From NCBI GenBank assembly GCA_937931785.1, contig CALHAX010000002.1, forward strand, positions 53,797 through 117,796: a stretch of DNA of 64,000 nucleotides, written 5' to 3'. The position numbers were made by a program, and so were the translations under genes. The notes under the pieces were generated by a model. That model was not told where the DNA came from, made no database searches, and saw nothing but the letters and a program-made list of their open reading frames with translations. Origin of the DNA: an uncultured Hyphomicrobiaceae bacterium. Its GTDB lineage: Bacteria > Pseudomonadota > Alphaproteobacteria > Rhizobiales > CALHAX01. Shown one piece after another: positions 51,812 to 61,886 of this stretch. Numbering within the stretch: position 1 is the stretch's first letter; every line of letters starts with the position of its first letter.

Positions 51812-53002
51812 ATGAGCTTTCCACAGACGGCCTTCAACCCTGCGGTGCGCGCCTTGACTGCGCCACCGATTCCAACTGTTCAGGCCTGGGCTACAAATTA
51901 TGGCGGACACGCTGGCCCTCTGATCGATCTGTCGCAGGCCGTTCCCGGATATCCTCCACATCCCAGTTTATTGAAGGATATTGCGACCCTCGCGCACGAC
52001 CGCACGTTGGCGGGATATGGTGACATCGAGGGAGAACCTGCGCTGCGGGCAGCGTTCGCACACTATACCTCCATGCAACTTGGGACGTCGCTTGAGGCCA
52101 ATAACGTTCAAATCACGTCCGGATGCAATCAGGCGTTCGTTGTATCGATGCTGACGCTTGCCGGTCGCGGGGATCGCGTACTTCTGACCAATCCATGCTT
52201 CTTCAACAACGAGGCAGCACTTGCGATGCTCGGGTTGGAGCCGCGCTTCGTGACATGCGCCCCGGAGAACGGATTTATTCCCAAACCCGAGGACGTTGCG
52301 CGGGCGATTGATAACGACGACATTCGTGTCGTTGCCCTCGTGTCGCCGAACAATCCGACAGGTGCGGTCTACCCCCGTGAAACGCTGGCTGATATTCAGC
52401 GGATTTGTCTTGAGCGTGGCGTCTGGCTCGTGATCGATGAAACCTATGCGGACTTTATTGGGGGAAATAACGCCCCCCGCCACGACTTGCTGACCACATC
52501 AGAATGGGAAAACAATACGGTTCTGCTCTACAGCTTCTCAAAAGTCTATTGCACGCCGGGCCTTCGCGTCGGCGCAATTACAGGAGGCGCGGATGTGATT
52601 GTCGAGACGACAAAGGTGATGGACAATCTACAGATTTGTGCGCCGCGCCATGCCCAGAGCGCTTTGGCAAACGCACTGCCCGCTCTCGGCGACTGGCGGC
52701 AAGGTAATTCGCACGAGATTGAGCAACGGGCAGAAGCATTTCGCTCCACAATCGCAACTTGCGCTGGTTGGAAGATCATGGCGGTGGGCGCGTATTTCGC
52801 CTATGTGAAGCATCCGTTTTCCGACACACCGTCAATGGATGTTGCCGCACATATGGCACAGGATGCGGGCGTTCTCTGCTTACCCGGCATGTTCTTCGGC
52901 GAGGACCAGGACAACTATCTGCGGATCGCGTTCGCAAATGCGGATGTCGGGGAGATCGCAGAACTTGGAAATCGGTTGAAGCGATTGACCGCAACCAGGT
53001 GA
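51812..53002 (+). CDS. Class I/II pyridoxal-phosphate aminotransferase
   Basis: The 396-residue protein is a fold-type I PLP enzyme. Schiff-base Lys244 lies in SFSKVYCTPGLRVG, with NPTG at 181-184, Asp209 and Tyr212 of DETYADF, and Pro-rich AVPGYPP near the N-terminus. It is a predicted aspartate-family-like transaminase; the substrate cannot be read. ATG 51812 is chosen; the frame reaches 51773. Confidence 0.9.
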   Translation: MSFPQTAFNPAVRALTAPPIPTVQAWATNYGGHAGPLIDLSQAVPGYPPHPSLLKDIATLAHDRTLAGYGDIEGEPALRAAFAHYTSMQLGTSLEANNVQITSGCNQAFVVSMLTLAGRGDRVLLTNPCFFNNEAALAMLGLEPRFVTCAPENGFIPKPEDVARAIDNDDIRVVALVSPNNPTGAVYPRETLADIQRICLERGVWLVIDETYADFIGGNNAPRHDLLTTSEWENNTVLLYSFSKVYCTPGLRVGAITGGADVIVETTKVMDNLQICAPRHAQSALANALPALGDWRQGNSHEIEQRAEAFRSTIATCAGWKIMAVGAYFAYVKHPFSDTPSMDVAAHMAQDAGVLCLPGMFFGEDQDNYLRIAFANADVGEIAELGNRLKRLTATR

Positions 53003-53293
53003 CTGAGTGCATGCCGTTGCAATGCTGCATGCCACAACGCGTTTGGTTAATGCAATTTCAGGAAAAAAATCGATCAAACGAAGGAACGATTAACGGTAAA
53101 GCAATGAGCTTCCTGCACTCTTGACGTCTGTCGCTTGGTGGGGGCAGCCGATGCGACTGCAACAGACATTCGAATGGCGCGTGCGATCACCAGGAAGGAC
53201 TCAGGGTTATCGCCGGATCAATCCCATTGGGACGCATTCATCTCCTGATGAATTCAATACCCCGGCGATGTGGGTACGAATTGGGAGTTGTAA

Positions 53294-55360
53294 ATGTATC
53301 GCGTCCTCGCTTGGTTTCCATCATTGCAAAAAGTTGCAGCATCACAGTTATCACTTCGCTTCTCGGACATTGAGGCGTTAACAACATCTCTGCGCGCACC
53401 GAGTGCAATTGCCTACTCTTGGTGCCTGGGTATGTCGGCAACCGTAAGTGTCGGCGCTGCGTACAAGCTATACCAATCAAATCTGGAAGTCTTCAATGCG
53501 TTTGCAACGCAAGTACCGGCTGCACCGTTCCTGGATTTCAACATCCAGCACAGTATTGCGGTGGGATTATCCCTCTTTCTGATACTTTCCGGCCTGGGCA
53601 TTGCTTTCCTGCGACATCAATTCAATGGCCTTGGCGCTCGTACGGTTGCAGCCGAGGCATTGACAGAAAACAACCGTCGGTTCAGGGCTGCCCTCGACAA
53701 CATGGGCGACGGCCTGTGCATGTTCGACGAGAACAACGGCCTTGTTGTCTACAATGATCGCTACGCCAAATGGTACAATCTCCCCGATAAGTTGCTGGAA
53801 ATCGGCACACCGAACACAGACATTATCACCCATCGTATAGCACAGGGTATCCTCAGTGACATCGGGTCAGACAATTCAGAAAAAAAATCAACCGACATTG
53901 AATCCCAGTTCGAAGTTGACAGGCCTTCCAACCGGATCGATCAACTTCATGATGGACGGATTATAAGTGTCAATCGCCAACCTCTCGTAGGCGGCGGGTT
54001 CGTTGCCACGCACAAAGACATTACCGAGCAGTATCAGTCCGATGCCAAGATTGCGCACATGGCGCATCACGACACGTTGACGAACCTTGCAAACAGAGTG
54101 CTGTTTCAAAAACGCCTGAGCGATGGCCTTGAGAGGGTGCAGCGCGGCGAAATGATAGCCGTACACTGCCTGGACCTCGATCACTTCAAGAATGTCAATG
54201 ATACGCTCGGCCACCCGGCGGGAGATAAATTATTGACTGCCGTTGCCAAACGCTTGCAACGGGAAGTCCGCGAGGTCGACACAATTGCGCGTTTCGGGGG
54301 TGACGAATTCGCAATTGTGCAAACCCAGATTGAAACACCAAAGGATGCCACATCATTGGCAGACCGGATTGTGGAAGCGCTCAGTGCTCCGTTCGAGCTT
54401 GACGGCAACCAGGTTGTCATCGGCGTGAGTATCGGCATCGCGCTCTCACCGAACGATGGGCTTACGGTTGAGCAACTTATGAAAAATTCCGACCTTGCTC
54501 TCTACCGGGTCAAGTCAGAGGGACGCGGCGCATATTGCTTTTTCGAGCAAACCATGGACGATGAAATGCAGAAGCGCAGACTGCTCGAACTCGATCTACG
54601 CAACGCGTTGGCCAGCGACGAGTTCGAAGTCTACTATCAACCACTCGTGAACCTTGAAAACAGTCACGTTTGTGGTTTCGAAGCGCTGGTACGATGGAAT
54701 CATCCTGAACGCGGATTGGTATCACCGGGTGAGTTCATCCCCATGCTGGAAGAAATCGGTCTTGTAGGAACCTTGGGAACCTGGGTGCTGCAGCAGGCCT
54801 GTACCGATGCCGCCACCTGGCCAGAGCACATTAAAATCGCTGTCAATCTTTCTGCCCTGCAGTTCAAAGATGGTTTCCTGGCGCAGCAAGTCGCGCACAT
54901 TCTTGAAACGACAGGATTACACCCGCATCGTCTTGAGCTTGAAGTCACGGAAAGCATGCTTATTGAGAATACGTCGGCAACTGTCGAAATCTTGCATCAA
55001 CTCCGGAACCTCGGTGTCAAAATTTCGATGGATGACTTTGGCACAGGATATTCTTCACTGAGTTACCTGCAAAGCTTTCCGTTCGACAAAATCAAGATCG
55101 ATCGCTCTTTCATCAAAGACATATCCAATCAGGATGATGCGCTGGCAATCGTTCGCGCTGTCACTGCGTTGAGCGTGAATCTTGGCATGACAACGACAGC
55201 TGAAGGTGTGGAAACCGAAGAACAACTCGAAATCGTTCGATCGGAAGGCTGTACTGAAGTTCAGGGTTTCTTGTTCAGTGCTGCGCGTCCTGCGGATGAA
55301 ATATCCGAGCTTATTTCAACCTTGTCACCAACGCTTGACTCGGCGAAAGCAGCTGCCTGA
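53294..55360 (+). CDS. Membrane-bound PAS-GGDEF-EAL c-di-GMP protein
   Basis: The 688-residue protein has two membrane segments (about 37-57 and 84-107) with a short periplasmic loop. A PAS domain (about 118-240) follows (NRRFRAALDNMGDGLCMFD). A GGDEF domain with intact RFGGDEF near residue 335 comes next. The EAL domain (about 430-680) has GFEALVRWNHPERG, DDFGTGYSS and KIDRSF. Both active-site motifs are intact, so the protein may synthesise or degrade c-di-GMP. GGGAG lies 6 nt before ATG 53294. Confidence 0.94.
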   Translation: MYRVLAWFPSLQKVAASQLSLRFSDIEALTTSLRAPSAIAYSWCLGMSATVSVGAAYKLYQSNLEVFNAFATQVPAAPFLDFNIQHSIAVGLSLFLILSGLGIAFLRHQFNGLGARTVAAEALTENNRRFRAALDNMGDGLCMFDENNGLVVYNDRYAKWYNLPDKLLEIGTPNTDIITHRIAQGILSDIGSDNSEKKSTDIESQFEVDRPSNRIDQLHDGRIISVNRQPLVGGGFVATHKDITEQYQSDAKIAHMAHHDTLTNLANRVLFQKRLSDGLERVQRGEMIAVHCLDLDHFKNVNDTLGHPAGDKLLTAVAKRLQREVREVDTIARFGGDEFAIVQTQIETPKDATSLADRIVEALSAPFELDGNQVVIGVSIGIALSPNDGLTVEQLMKNSDLALYRVKSEGRGAYCFFEQTMDDEMQKRRLLELDLRNALASDEFEVYYQPLVNLENSHVCGFEALVRWNHPERGLVSPGEFIPMLEEIGLVGTLGTWVLQQACTDAATWPEHIKIAVNLSALQFKDGFLAQQVAHILETTGLHPHRLELEVTESMLIENTSATVEILHQLRNLGVKISMDDFGTGYSSLSYLQSFPFDKIKIDRSFIKDISNQDDALAIVRAVTALSVNLGMTTTAEGVETEEQLEIVRSEGCTEVQGFLFSAARPADEISELISTLSPTLDSAKAAA

Positions 55361-55390
55361 CGGTTGGACGAGTATGATGCCGGCAGGGTG

Positions 55391-55558
55391 TGTCCGACTT
55401 AACGCGGCTTCGACGAAGGAGAAGCGCCGGGATGTCGGCGCAGGCCGGGATCTACGACAAGCCGAGGTATGACGGATTGGTACGTTGCGCGTGATTTTCG
55501 GCACGGAAGTCCGCATCGAACTTTATGAAACAGACGTGGATATCCCGCATGCGCGGGC
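55391..55558. repeat. Interspersed repeat mosaic (contains copy 2 of the 43-nt unit)
   Basis: 55391-55433 repeats the unit at 16486-16528. It continues with two more elements of a type common in alphaproteobacterial extragenic repeats: AGGCCGGGATCTACGACAAG at 55439-55458, and the palindromic CCCGCATGCGCGGG just before 55559. Read on the minus strand the block contains the familiar CGTCATGCCCGCGCATGC, then GGGATATCCACG. The mosaic runs to the edge of the matB-like remnant. Confidence 0.65.
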
Positions 55559-55753
55559 ATGACGATTGTGGTGACCGCCTCCAACGGGTCTCTTGATCCA
55601 GAGGTCATCATGGCCCCGCTACGCGACCAGATCGCAAAGTTCAAATTACCGAAAACCGTGTTCGTCGTCGACGAACTCCCCCGCAATACAATGGGGAAAG
55701 TGCAGAAAGCCGCGCTACGCGAGCAGTACGCGGATGTGTTTGGGGGGAAGTAG
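55559..55753 (+). pseudogene. C-terminal remnant of a malonyl-CoA synthetase (MatB)-type acyl-CoA ligase
   Basis: The 64-residue frame reads as the last part of an ANL-superfamily ligase: an LDPEVI stretch, LRDQIAKFKLPK, VVDELPRNTMGKVQK and the tail LREQYADVF. The A10 motif with the catalytic Lys (NTMGKVQK) is intact. The FKLPKTVFVVDELPRNTMGK context fits MatB best. About 440 upstream residues are missing and interspersed repeats fill their place, so this is a gene remnant. It cannot be functional alone. Confidence 0.8.
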
Positions 55754-55939
55754 GCCGCACTGGTCAACTCATAATATCGGCGACCAAATGTCGGTGATGC
55801 AAAGGAATCGGCTGTCGGAGAAGGGGAATACTATGAGCTGTTCGTTGTCCGCTTCGACCAGCACCGGACATGGGGTGTGCATCGCACACGCTCACTTTTG
55901 ACCCGCTGCGGACATGCTGTTTGCTTCAAGCTATGCGGT

Positions 55940-56824
55940 TTATTCAGACTTTAGGGCCACAAGAATAACCCCTCCAAAGGCAATGAGACAAGCTCCTCCA
56001 ATGACCTCCAAAGTTGGAACTTCGTCGAAGAGTCCATACCCAATCAGCGCCGCGAACACCAACCAAGTATAGTCGACGGGGCCGACGATTGAAATGTCCG
56101 CCATGCGATATCCTCGGATGATAAAATATTGTGCTGTGATGGCAACTGGTCCCAAAAACAAGAACGGCAAGTTGTCGAGAAACACCGTCGATTGCCATGC
56201 CAACACCGCGGGTACTGCGACAAGGATGACACCGAAAAAGTTCACGTGCAGCAGAACTGTAAACGCTTTGTCCATCTGACTGAGCGTCTTTATCATGATG
56301 CCTTCAAAGGCAATGAAGGTGGCTCCTCCCAATGCGACAAGGGCGGGCAACAGGTAGGACGTATCGAAATTTTGAAATGCTCCCCTGGAGAGCATGATTA
56401 ATGCAGCTCCAAGAGTAGACACGCCGATCGCAAACCAATGAACGTGGCTGATCCGCTCGTTAAAGAATACGACGCCTAAAGGGATAACCATGATGACGTA
56501 CAGCAGGCTTATCGCGGTCGCATCGATGATCGGCATGTTGGCCGAGGCGTAAACGATAGCAACACCACCATAGCAACCCAAGACAGCACGAATGAAATGA
56601 GAAAAGGGCTTCGTGCTGACGTACGAGGTAGATTTCTGACCGGTAAGTGCTGCAATAAGAAAAAGAGAGATAAACCCGCCGACATAGCGAAGAAACATGA
56701 TCTGCAACGGATGGGCTGTGTGCCCAGCGAACTTTCCGGACGCGTACACAATGGAAAACGCGGCAGTGCCGAGCGTCACCCAGATAACGGCCTCAGAATT
56801 GCGCGACAATGAAATAACAGGCAT
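55940..56824 (-). CDS. EamA/DMT-family transporter
   Basis: The 294-residue protein has 10 hydrophobic segments in two EamA halves, of the RhaT/YdcZ-like drug/metabolite exporter superfamily. The motif LGAALIMLSRG ends one helix and the second half repeats FVALGGATFIAFEGI. Substrate unknown. The base composition looks more AT-rich than neighbouring genes. It is divergent from a LysR-type regulator that probably controls it. Confidence 0.88.
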   Translation of the reverse strand: MPVISLSRNSEAVIWVTLGTAAFSIVYASGKFAGHTAHPLQIMFLRYVGGFISLFLIAALTGQKSTSYVSTKPFSHFIRAVLGCYGGVAIVYASANMPIIDATAISLLYVIMVIPLGVVFFNERISHVHWFAIGVSTLGAALIMLSRGAFQNFDTSYLLPALVALGGATFIAFEGIMIKTLSQMDKAFTVLLHVNFFGVILVAVPAVLAWQSTVFLDNLPFLFLGPVAITAQYFIIRGYRMADISIVGPVDYTWLVFAALIGYGLFDEVPTLEVIGGACLIAFGGVILVALKSE

Positions 56825-56915
56825 GCAAGACTCTCATGGCTAAGAATTATCTAGTCTTGATCGTGATTAAGGCTTACAAACAAGCGGATATTTTCATGGC
56901 AGCATGAGGATTTTG

Positions 56916-57809
56916 ATGCCTATGCCCAAGCAAGTGTCATTGAATGCGGTGCGGGTGTTTGCATTGGTTGCTAAACACGAAAGTATCTCAGATGCAGCGA
57001 TGGAATTGAATCTCACGTCGAGTGCAGTCAGCCATCAAATCAAGAGTTTGGAACTCAGCCTTGCAATGCCGCTGTTCGTACGTCGAAGCAATTCGATTAG
57101 CCTCACAGACACGGGACAGGTCTTTTGGACACAAGTTAGACCAGGGATCGAAATGGTCGACCATGCGGTGCAGCAGGTTGTTCGAGATGCTAACGAGCTG
57201 ACTATTCGCATAGGAACCACGCTTGCCGTGAGGTGGTTGATCCCCGCACTTGAAGAATTCAAAACTCAGCATCCGCAAGCCCGGATACGAGTGGAGACGA
57301 GCCATTTAACTGACGTGACACTTGGGCAATCAGCGGACCTTGCCATCACGTATCGTCCACACGGGAAGTATAGAGGAGAAGGCGAACTCTTGATGACTGA
57401 TTTTTGCCGACCGGTCGTTGCATCAAGTTTGCTGGAAAAGGTTGGCTATTCTGGTTCTCAGGACGTTTGTAATATTCCGGCATTACTATGCACGGAGGAC
57501 AACTGGGATTGGTCATTATGGGCAACAAAAATGGCAGTGCCATTGAACGAATTATCCTTCTCTGATCAATTTGACATTGACGACGCAGCAATACGAGCAG
57601 CTTCGGCAGGGCTTGGCATGACACTAGCCCCCACCCTGGTTACGCAAACAGAAATCGATGCTGGAGTTCTGGTTGCGTTGCCGGGCTTTGCGCCGGTTGA
57701 GTTAGGTCGATATTACCTACTGCACGGTCCTAGACGAGGTGGGATAGTCGGGCGGTTTCGAAAATGGTTGGTGTCGAGCATCGCCGACGCCGTGAATCAA
57801 TCAGTGTGA
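56916..57809 (+). CDS. LysR-family transcription regulator (GcvA-like)
   Basis: The 297-residue protein has the N-terminal winged helix-turn-helix (SLNAVRVFALVAKHESISDAAMELNLTSSAVSHQIKSLE) and an effector domain with RIRVETSHLTDVTL. It resembles GcvA-like members. It is divergently placed to the DMT exporter with a 91-nt gap, typical for a LysR regulator and its target. ATG 56916 has GAGG upstream; 56904 is less good. Confidence 0.9.
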   Translation: MPMPKQVSLNAVRVFALVAKHESISDAAMELNLTSSAVSHQIKSLELSLAMPLFVRRSNSISLTDTGQVFWTQVRPGIEMVDHAVQQVVRDANELTIRIGTTLAVRWLIPALEEFKTQHPQARIRVETSHLTDVTLGQSADLAITYRPHGKYRGEGELLMTDFCRPVVASSLLEKVGYSGSQDVCNIPALLCTEDNWDWSLWATKMAVPLNELSFSDQFDIDDAAIRAASAGLGMTLAPTLVTQTEIDAGVLVALPGFAPVELGRYYLLHGPRRGGIVGRFRKWLVSSIADAVNQSV

Positions 57810-57960
57810 CATATCATAGACGTCCGGAAGTGGCCCATCGCGTCACGTCCATATTGCACCGCAATGGCAGCATTCACCAACAGCGGACATTGTATGGTAT
57901 GCGTGAGCCATCAGGTCGACTTTCGTACATGGGTTATTGCCGCCGCAGACCCCACAAAAC

Positions 57961-59193
57961 TCAATCGTAACTCCGCTCATCGGAAATAATCTTCCCGTCG
58001 TTCGGCAGGCTGCCAGGTGCCGCAATGACGATCGTCCCGGTGATTTTCGTCGCCGATTTGAGAGCCTCTGCAAGCGCACTGGACACATCGGCCGACGTCG
58101 CCTCAGCATGAAGCGTCATCGCATCCTGCTCGCCATCGCGCGTCACAACAAGCCGCAAGCGCCCGAGCCCAGGAACCGTGTCCGCGAGCCTGGCGATTTG
58201 CTCGGGTCGCACAAACATGCCCTTGACCTTGGTGGTCTGATCGGCGCGGCCCATCCAACCCTTGATCCGCAGTCCGGTGCGGCCACAGGGCGAGGGCCCC
58301 TCAAGAACGGCTGACAGGTCGCCCGTTGCAAGGCGGATCATCGGGTAGTCACGATTGAACACCGTCACAACCACTTCACCCACGTCACCAACTGCGACGG
58401 GCGTGCCCGTTCCCGGCGTCACGATTTCGAGGATCACGTCCTCATCCACGACCATGCCCTCGCACACACCGTTGCCCGTGTGCGTTTCATAGGCAATCAT
58501 TCCGGAGTCTGCGGTCGCATAGGCCTGCATGCAGGAAATGCCTTTGGTAGCATATTCCTCCCTTAGAGAGGGGAACAATGCACCACCTGAAACAAAGGCC
58601 TTCTTGATTGATGTGGCATCCGAACCGGCTTCTGCCGCCTTGTCGAGCAGAATTTTCAGATAATCCGGCACGCCGACGTAAGCCGTAGGTTGAAGGTGCG
58701 CAATGGCCGCAAGTTGCTGCTCCGTATTTCCAGGGCCCGCCGGAATGACGGCACAACCAAGCGCGCGTGCGCCCGCGTCAAGTATCCATCCACCCGGCGT
58801 GAGATGATAGGCAAACGTGTTGTGCACGATGTCACCACGACGAAACCCCGCCGCATACAATGCGCGCGCCGAGCGCCAGAAGTCCGGGCCTGCGCCCTGC
58901 GGTTCATAGATCGGCCCGGGCGATGCGAACAACCGTACGGCAGCACCTGTCGAAAAGCCTCCAAGCGGGGGATTGACTGTCTGTTTTTCAAGCAGGTCGG
59001 ATTTCCGTAAGACGGGTAGCTTTGCAAGCGTCTCGCGCGAAACCACGCTGGCAATGTCGATGCCTGAAAGGTGTTCAGCCCATCCCGGTGCTGTCACGGC
59101 ATGGGTCAACAGATCCGCAAGTCGCGCGAACTGGGACGCGTCACGTGTGAGAGGATCGCGGGTTTCCTGACTATCGAAATAAGCGTTCATCAT
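57961..59193 (-). CDS. PaaK-like AMP-dependent CoA ligase
   Basis: The 410-residue protein is in the ANL superfamily, like phenylacetate-CoA ligase. It shows VRLFASPGPIYEP, AGFRRGDIVHNTFAYHLTPGG, AYATADSGMIAYE and MIRLATGDLSAVLEGPSPCGRTGLRIKGWMGRADQTTKVKGMFV, all typical of PaaK. The substrate is unknown. In PaaK the usual signature is SSGTTG; here the equivalent is SPGPIYEP, as in some relatives. It lies just downstream of aroC on the same strand, gap of 24 nt, so it may be cotranscribed. ATG 59193 has GAGG. Confidence 0.82.
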   Translation of the reverse strand: MMNAYFDSQETRDPLTRDASQFARLADLLTHAVTAPGWAEHLSGIDIASVVSRETLAKLPVLRKSDLLEKQTVNPPLGGFSTGAAVRLFASPGPIYEPQGAGPDFWRSARALYAAGFRRGDIVHNTFAYHLTPGGWILDAGARALGCAVIPAGPGNTEQQLAAIAHLQPTAYVGVPDYLKILLDKAAEAGSDATSIKKAFVSGGALFPSLREEYATKGISCMQAYATADSGMIAYETHTGNGVCEGMVVDEDVILEIVTPGTGTPVAVGDVGEVVVTVFNRDYPMIRLATGDLSAVLEGPSPCGRTGLRIKGWMGRADQTTKVKGMFVRPEQIARLADTVPGLGRLRLVVTRDGEQDAMTLHAEATSADVSSALAEALKSATKITGTIVIAAPGSLPNDGKIISDERSYD

Positions 59194-59217
59194 GATCATT
59201 CCTCACACAGCAAACCG

Positions 59218-60309
59218 TTACGTACCGACCTGCCCACGGTGTCGTAAGAAATGGTCGGCCAACACCAGGGCCATCATCGCTTCACCAACGGGCACAGCAC
59301 GAATGCCAACACAGGGATCATGGCGGCCTTTCGTCAGAATGTCTGTTTCGTTGCCGTCCCGATCCACGGTCTTGCGGGGCGTAAGAATCGAAGATGTTGG
59401 CTTCACGGCGAACCGTGCGACGATCGGCTGTCCACTGGAAATCCCGCCCAGCACACCCCCGGCATGATTGCTGAGGAACTCCGGTTGACCATCGGCACCG
59501 GCCCGGATTTCGTCAGCGTTTTCTTCCCCCGTCAATGCAGCCGACGCCATGCCGTCACCAATCTCGACCCCCTTCACAGCGTTGATACTCATCAACGCCG
59601 AGGCAATATCCTGGTCGAGCTTGCCATAAATGGGCGCCCCCAGTCCGGCTGGAACACCTTCGGCAACCACCTCGATCACCGCGCCCACAGACGATCCGGA
59701 TTTCCGGATCCCGTCAAGATAACCCGCCCATTTCTGAACCGCCTCATGATCGGGGCAGAAAAACGGGTTTTGTCCGACCTGTTCCCAGTCCCAGTTCGCG
59801 CGGTTCACGACATGGTCGCCCATCTGCACCATCGCTGCGCGGATCGTCATGTTCGGCACAACCTTGCGTGCGATGGCACCAGCCGCAACACGCATCGCCG
59901 TCTCGCGCGCGGACGAGCGTCCGCCGCCCTTGTAGTCCCGCACGCCATATTTTGCGATGTAGCTCAGATCGGCATGACCGGGGCGGAACTTGTCGCGAAT
60001 ATCGGAATAATCTTTCGAACGTTGATCCGTGTTCTCGATCATCAGCGCAATCGGTGCACCTGTTGTGACCGGTCCGTTCGTCCGCTCATCCTCGAAGACG
60101 CCAGAGAGGATTTTGACCTCATCGGCTTCCTTGCGTTGTGTTGTGTAGCGCGATTGACCGGGCTTGCGTTGATCGAGAAACACCTGGATCTCTTCTGGTG
60201 TGATCGATAGCCCGGGCGGGCACCCATCCACCACGCAACCGATCGCAGGGCCATGGCTTTCACCCCATGTGGTGACACGAAAGAGATGGCCGAATGTGTT
60301 GTGAGACAT
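59218..60309 (-). CDS. aroC: Chorismate synthase AroC
   Basis: Converts EPSP to chorismate using reduced FMN. The 363-residue protein has the family motifs [36 protein letters not shown] and [10 protein letters not shown], all conserved. It is a standard full-length enzyme located in the fabI-gpm-aroC run common in rhizobia-like genomes. Confidence 0.97.
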   Translation of the reverse strand: MSHNTFGHLFRVTTWGESHGPAIGCVVDGCPPGLSITPEEIQVFLDQRKPGQSRYTTQRKEADEVKILSGVFEDERTNGPVTTGAPIALMIENTDQRSKDYSDIRDKFRPGHADLSYIAKYGVRDYKGGGRSSARETAMRVAAGAIARKVVPNMTIRAAMVQMGDHVVNRANWDWEQVGQNPFFCPDHEAVQKWAGYLDGIRKSGSSVGAVIEVVAEGVPAGLGAPIYGKLDQDIASALMSINAVKGVEIGDGMASAALTGEENADEIRAGADGQPEFLSNHAGGVLGGISSGQPIVARFAVKPTSSILTPRKTVDRDGNETDILTKGRHDPCVGIRAVPVGEAMMALVLADHFLRHRGQVGT

Positions 60310-60383
60310 GAAAACGAGTCGCCGCAGTCAGGGCCGCAAACGGGCCGCCGGAAAGATCACTGTTCTATAGGCAGTTTCGTGCG

Positions 60384-60974
60384 TCAGTGCCAGACGATGT
60401 CCTGCAACTCGGGTGTGCGGACAATCTCCATGACCTTGTCCTGCGGCACTTTAAGTTGAACGATCTCGGGCTCCGGGATATCGAGCAGGTAGCCACGCAA
60501 GACCCGGCTAATTCCACCGTGGGAGACAACAACCGTATCGCGCGCAACGCTATGAAGCCAGCGCACGGCCCGATTGTGGGCCCCGCCGTAGCCTTCACCA
60601 TTGGGGGGGGCGAACTGCAGGGGCGCAGCAAGATAGGATGCGACACCTTCAGGATCGCTCTCACGCAGGTCCACCCAGCGTTTACCTTCCCAGTCACCGA
60701 ACCCGACTTCGACGAGTTCCGGATCACGGCGAAAATCGTCTGGTTCCAGTCCCATGGACGTGCGCACCAGTTGCATGGTCTCGACCGTGCGCGCCAATGG
60801 ACCAGCGACAAAGTCATATCCGGAAGCATCATCAATCATATCGACAAGCTTGAAACCGTTGCCGCGTGCCTGGGTTCGCCCGATATCATTCAAAGGAATA
60901 TCGGTCGTGCCCTGCAAGCGCGCATCCGCATTCCAGTCGGTTTGACCGTGACGTATGAAATAGATTTTTGGCAC
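60384..60974 (-). CDS. Histidine phosphatase family protein
   Basis: The 196-residue protein has FIRHGQTDWN with the phospho-accepting His and a later VVSHGGISRVLRG. It could be a phosphoglycerate mutase-like or other phosphatase. It lies between fabI (37 nt upstream) and aroC (74 nt downstream). The conserved GDWEGKRWVDL segment is typical of the branch. Specificity unknown. Confidence 0.88.
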   Translation of the reverse strand: MPKIYFIRHGQTDWNADARLQGTTDIPLNDIGRTQARGNGFKLVDMIDDASGYDFVAGPLARTVETMQLVRTSMGLEPDDFRRDPELVEVGFGDWEGKRWVDLRESDPEGVASYLAAPLQFAPPNGEGYGGAHNRAVRWLHSVARDTVVVSHGGISRVLRGYLLDIPEPEIVQLKVPQDKVMEIVRTPELQDIVWH

Positions 60975-61011
60975 AGGATTGACTGCTCAATGCGAATGAC
61001 TGTTTGAGGGG

Positions 61012-61857
61012 TTAGCCGTCTTTGGTGGCTGCTTCCTTGGCATATTTCTCCGCCACGATGTCAGGCGCATCTTCGGCCTTCATGCCAACAACATGATAGC
61101 CGCTGTCGACATGGTGAATCTCGCCTGTAACACCGCGCGACAGATCAGAAAGGAGGTAAAGTCCGGCCCCACCAACATCTTCGATCGAAACCGTGCGGCG
61201 CATCGGCGAGTTATATTCGTTCCACTTCAGGATGTATCGGAAATCGCTGATTCCGGACGCAGCCAATGTCTTGATCGGACCGGCCGAAATCGCATTGACG
61301 CGGATTTGCTGCTTGCCAAGGTCCGATGCCATGTAGCGCACGCTTGCTTCAAGCGCTGCCTTGGCCACACCCATGACGTTATAATGCGGCATAACCTTTT
61401 CGGCACCATAGTACGTCAGCGTCAACAGCGAACCACCGTCCGGCATCATCTTCTCAGCCCGCTGCGCGATCGCCGTGAATGAAAAGCAGGAAATGTTCAT
61501 CGTCTGGTTGAAGTTGGCTTCTGAAGTATCGACATATCGACCGATCAATTCGTCCTTGTCGGAAAACGCGATGGCGTGAACGACAAAATCGATCTTTCCC
61601 CAAACCTCTTTGAGCTTCTCGAACAAGGCATCAATGCTTTGCGGATTCGTGACATCGCATTCGATCACAAGATCAGACCCGAGTTGCCCAGCCAGAGGTT
61701 CGACCCGCTTCTTCAACGCATCGCCCTGATACGTGAGCGCGATCTCTGCTCCCTGCTCGTGGCACGCTTTTGCAATACCCCACGCAATGGACCGATTGTT
61801 TGCAACCCCCATAACGAGGCCACGTTTGCCGTTCATCAGATTTCCGACGTTGGACAT
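61012..61857 (-). CDS. fabI: Enoyl-[acyl-carrier-protein] reductase FabI
   Basis: NADH-dependent last step of the fatty acid elongation cycle, target of triclosan. The 281-residue protein has GVANNRSIAWGIAKAC (the modified nucleotide motif of FabI), the catalytic Tyr-X6-Lys as YNVMGVAK, and LAASGI near the substrate loop. It is the first gene of the fabI-phosphatase-aroC run on the minus strand. Confidence 0.97.
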   Translation of the reverse strand: MSNVGNLMNGKRGLVMGVANNRSIAWGIAKACHEQGAEIALTYQGDALKKRVEPLAGQLGSDLVIECDVTNPQSIDALFEKLKEVWGKIDFVVHAIAFSDKDELIGRYVDTSEANFNQTMNISCFSFTAIAQRAEKMMPDGGSLLTLTYYGAEKVMPHYNVMGVAKAALEASVRYMASDLGKQQIRVNAISAGPIKTLAASGISDFRYILKWNEYNSPMRRTVSIEDVGGAGLYLLSDLSRGVTGEIHHVDSGYHVVGMKAEDAPDIVAEKYAKEAATKDG

Positions 61858-61886
61858 GTATTGCTATTCCCTGATCGGCGCGCCCA

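Noticed and set aside
53003..53293. Small genes in the gap before the GGDEF-EAL gene
   Set aside because: Frames are short and lack ribosome-binding sites; the gap probably holds only the promoter region of that gene.
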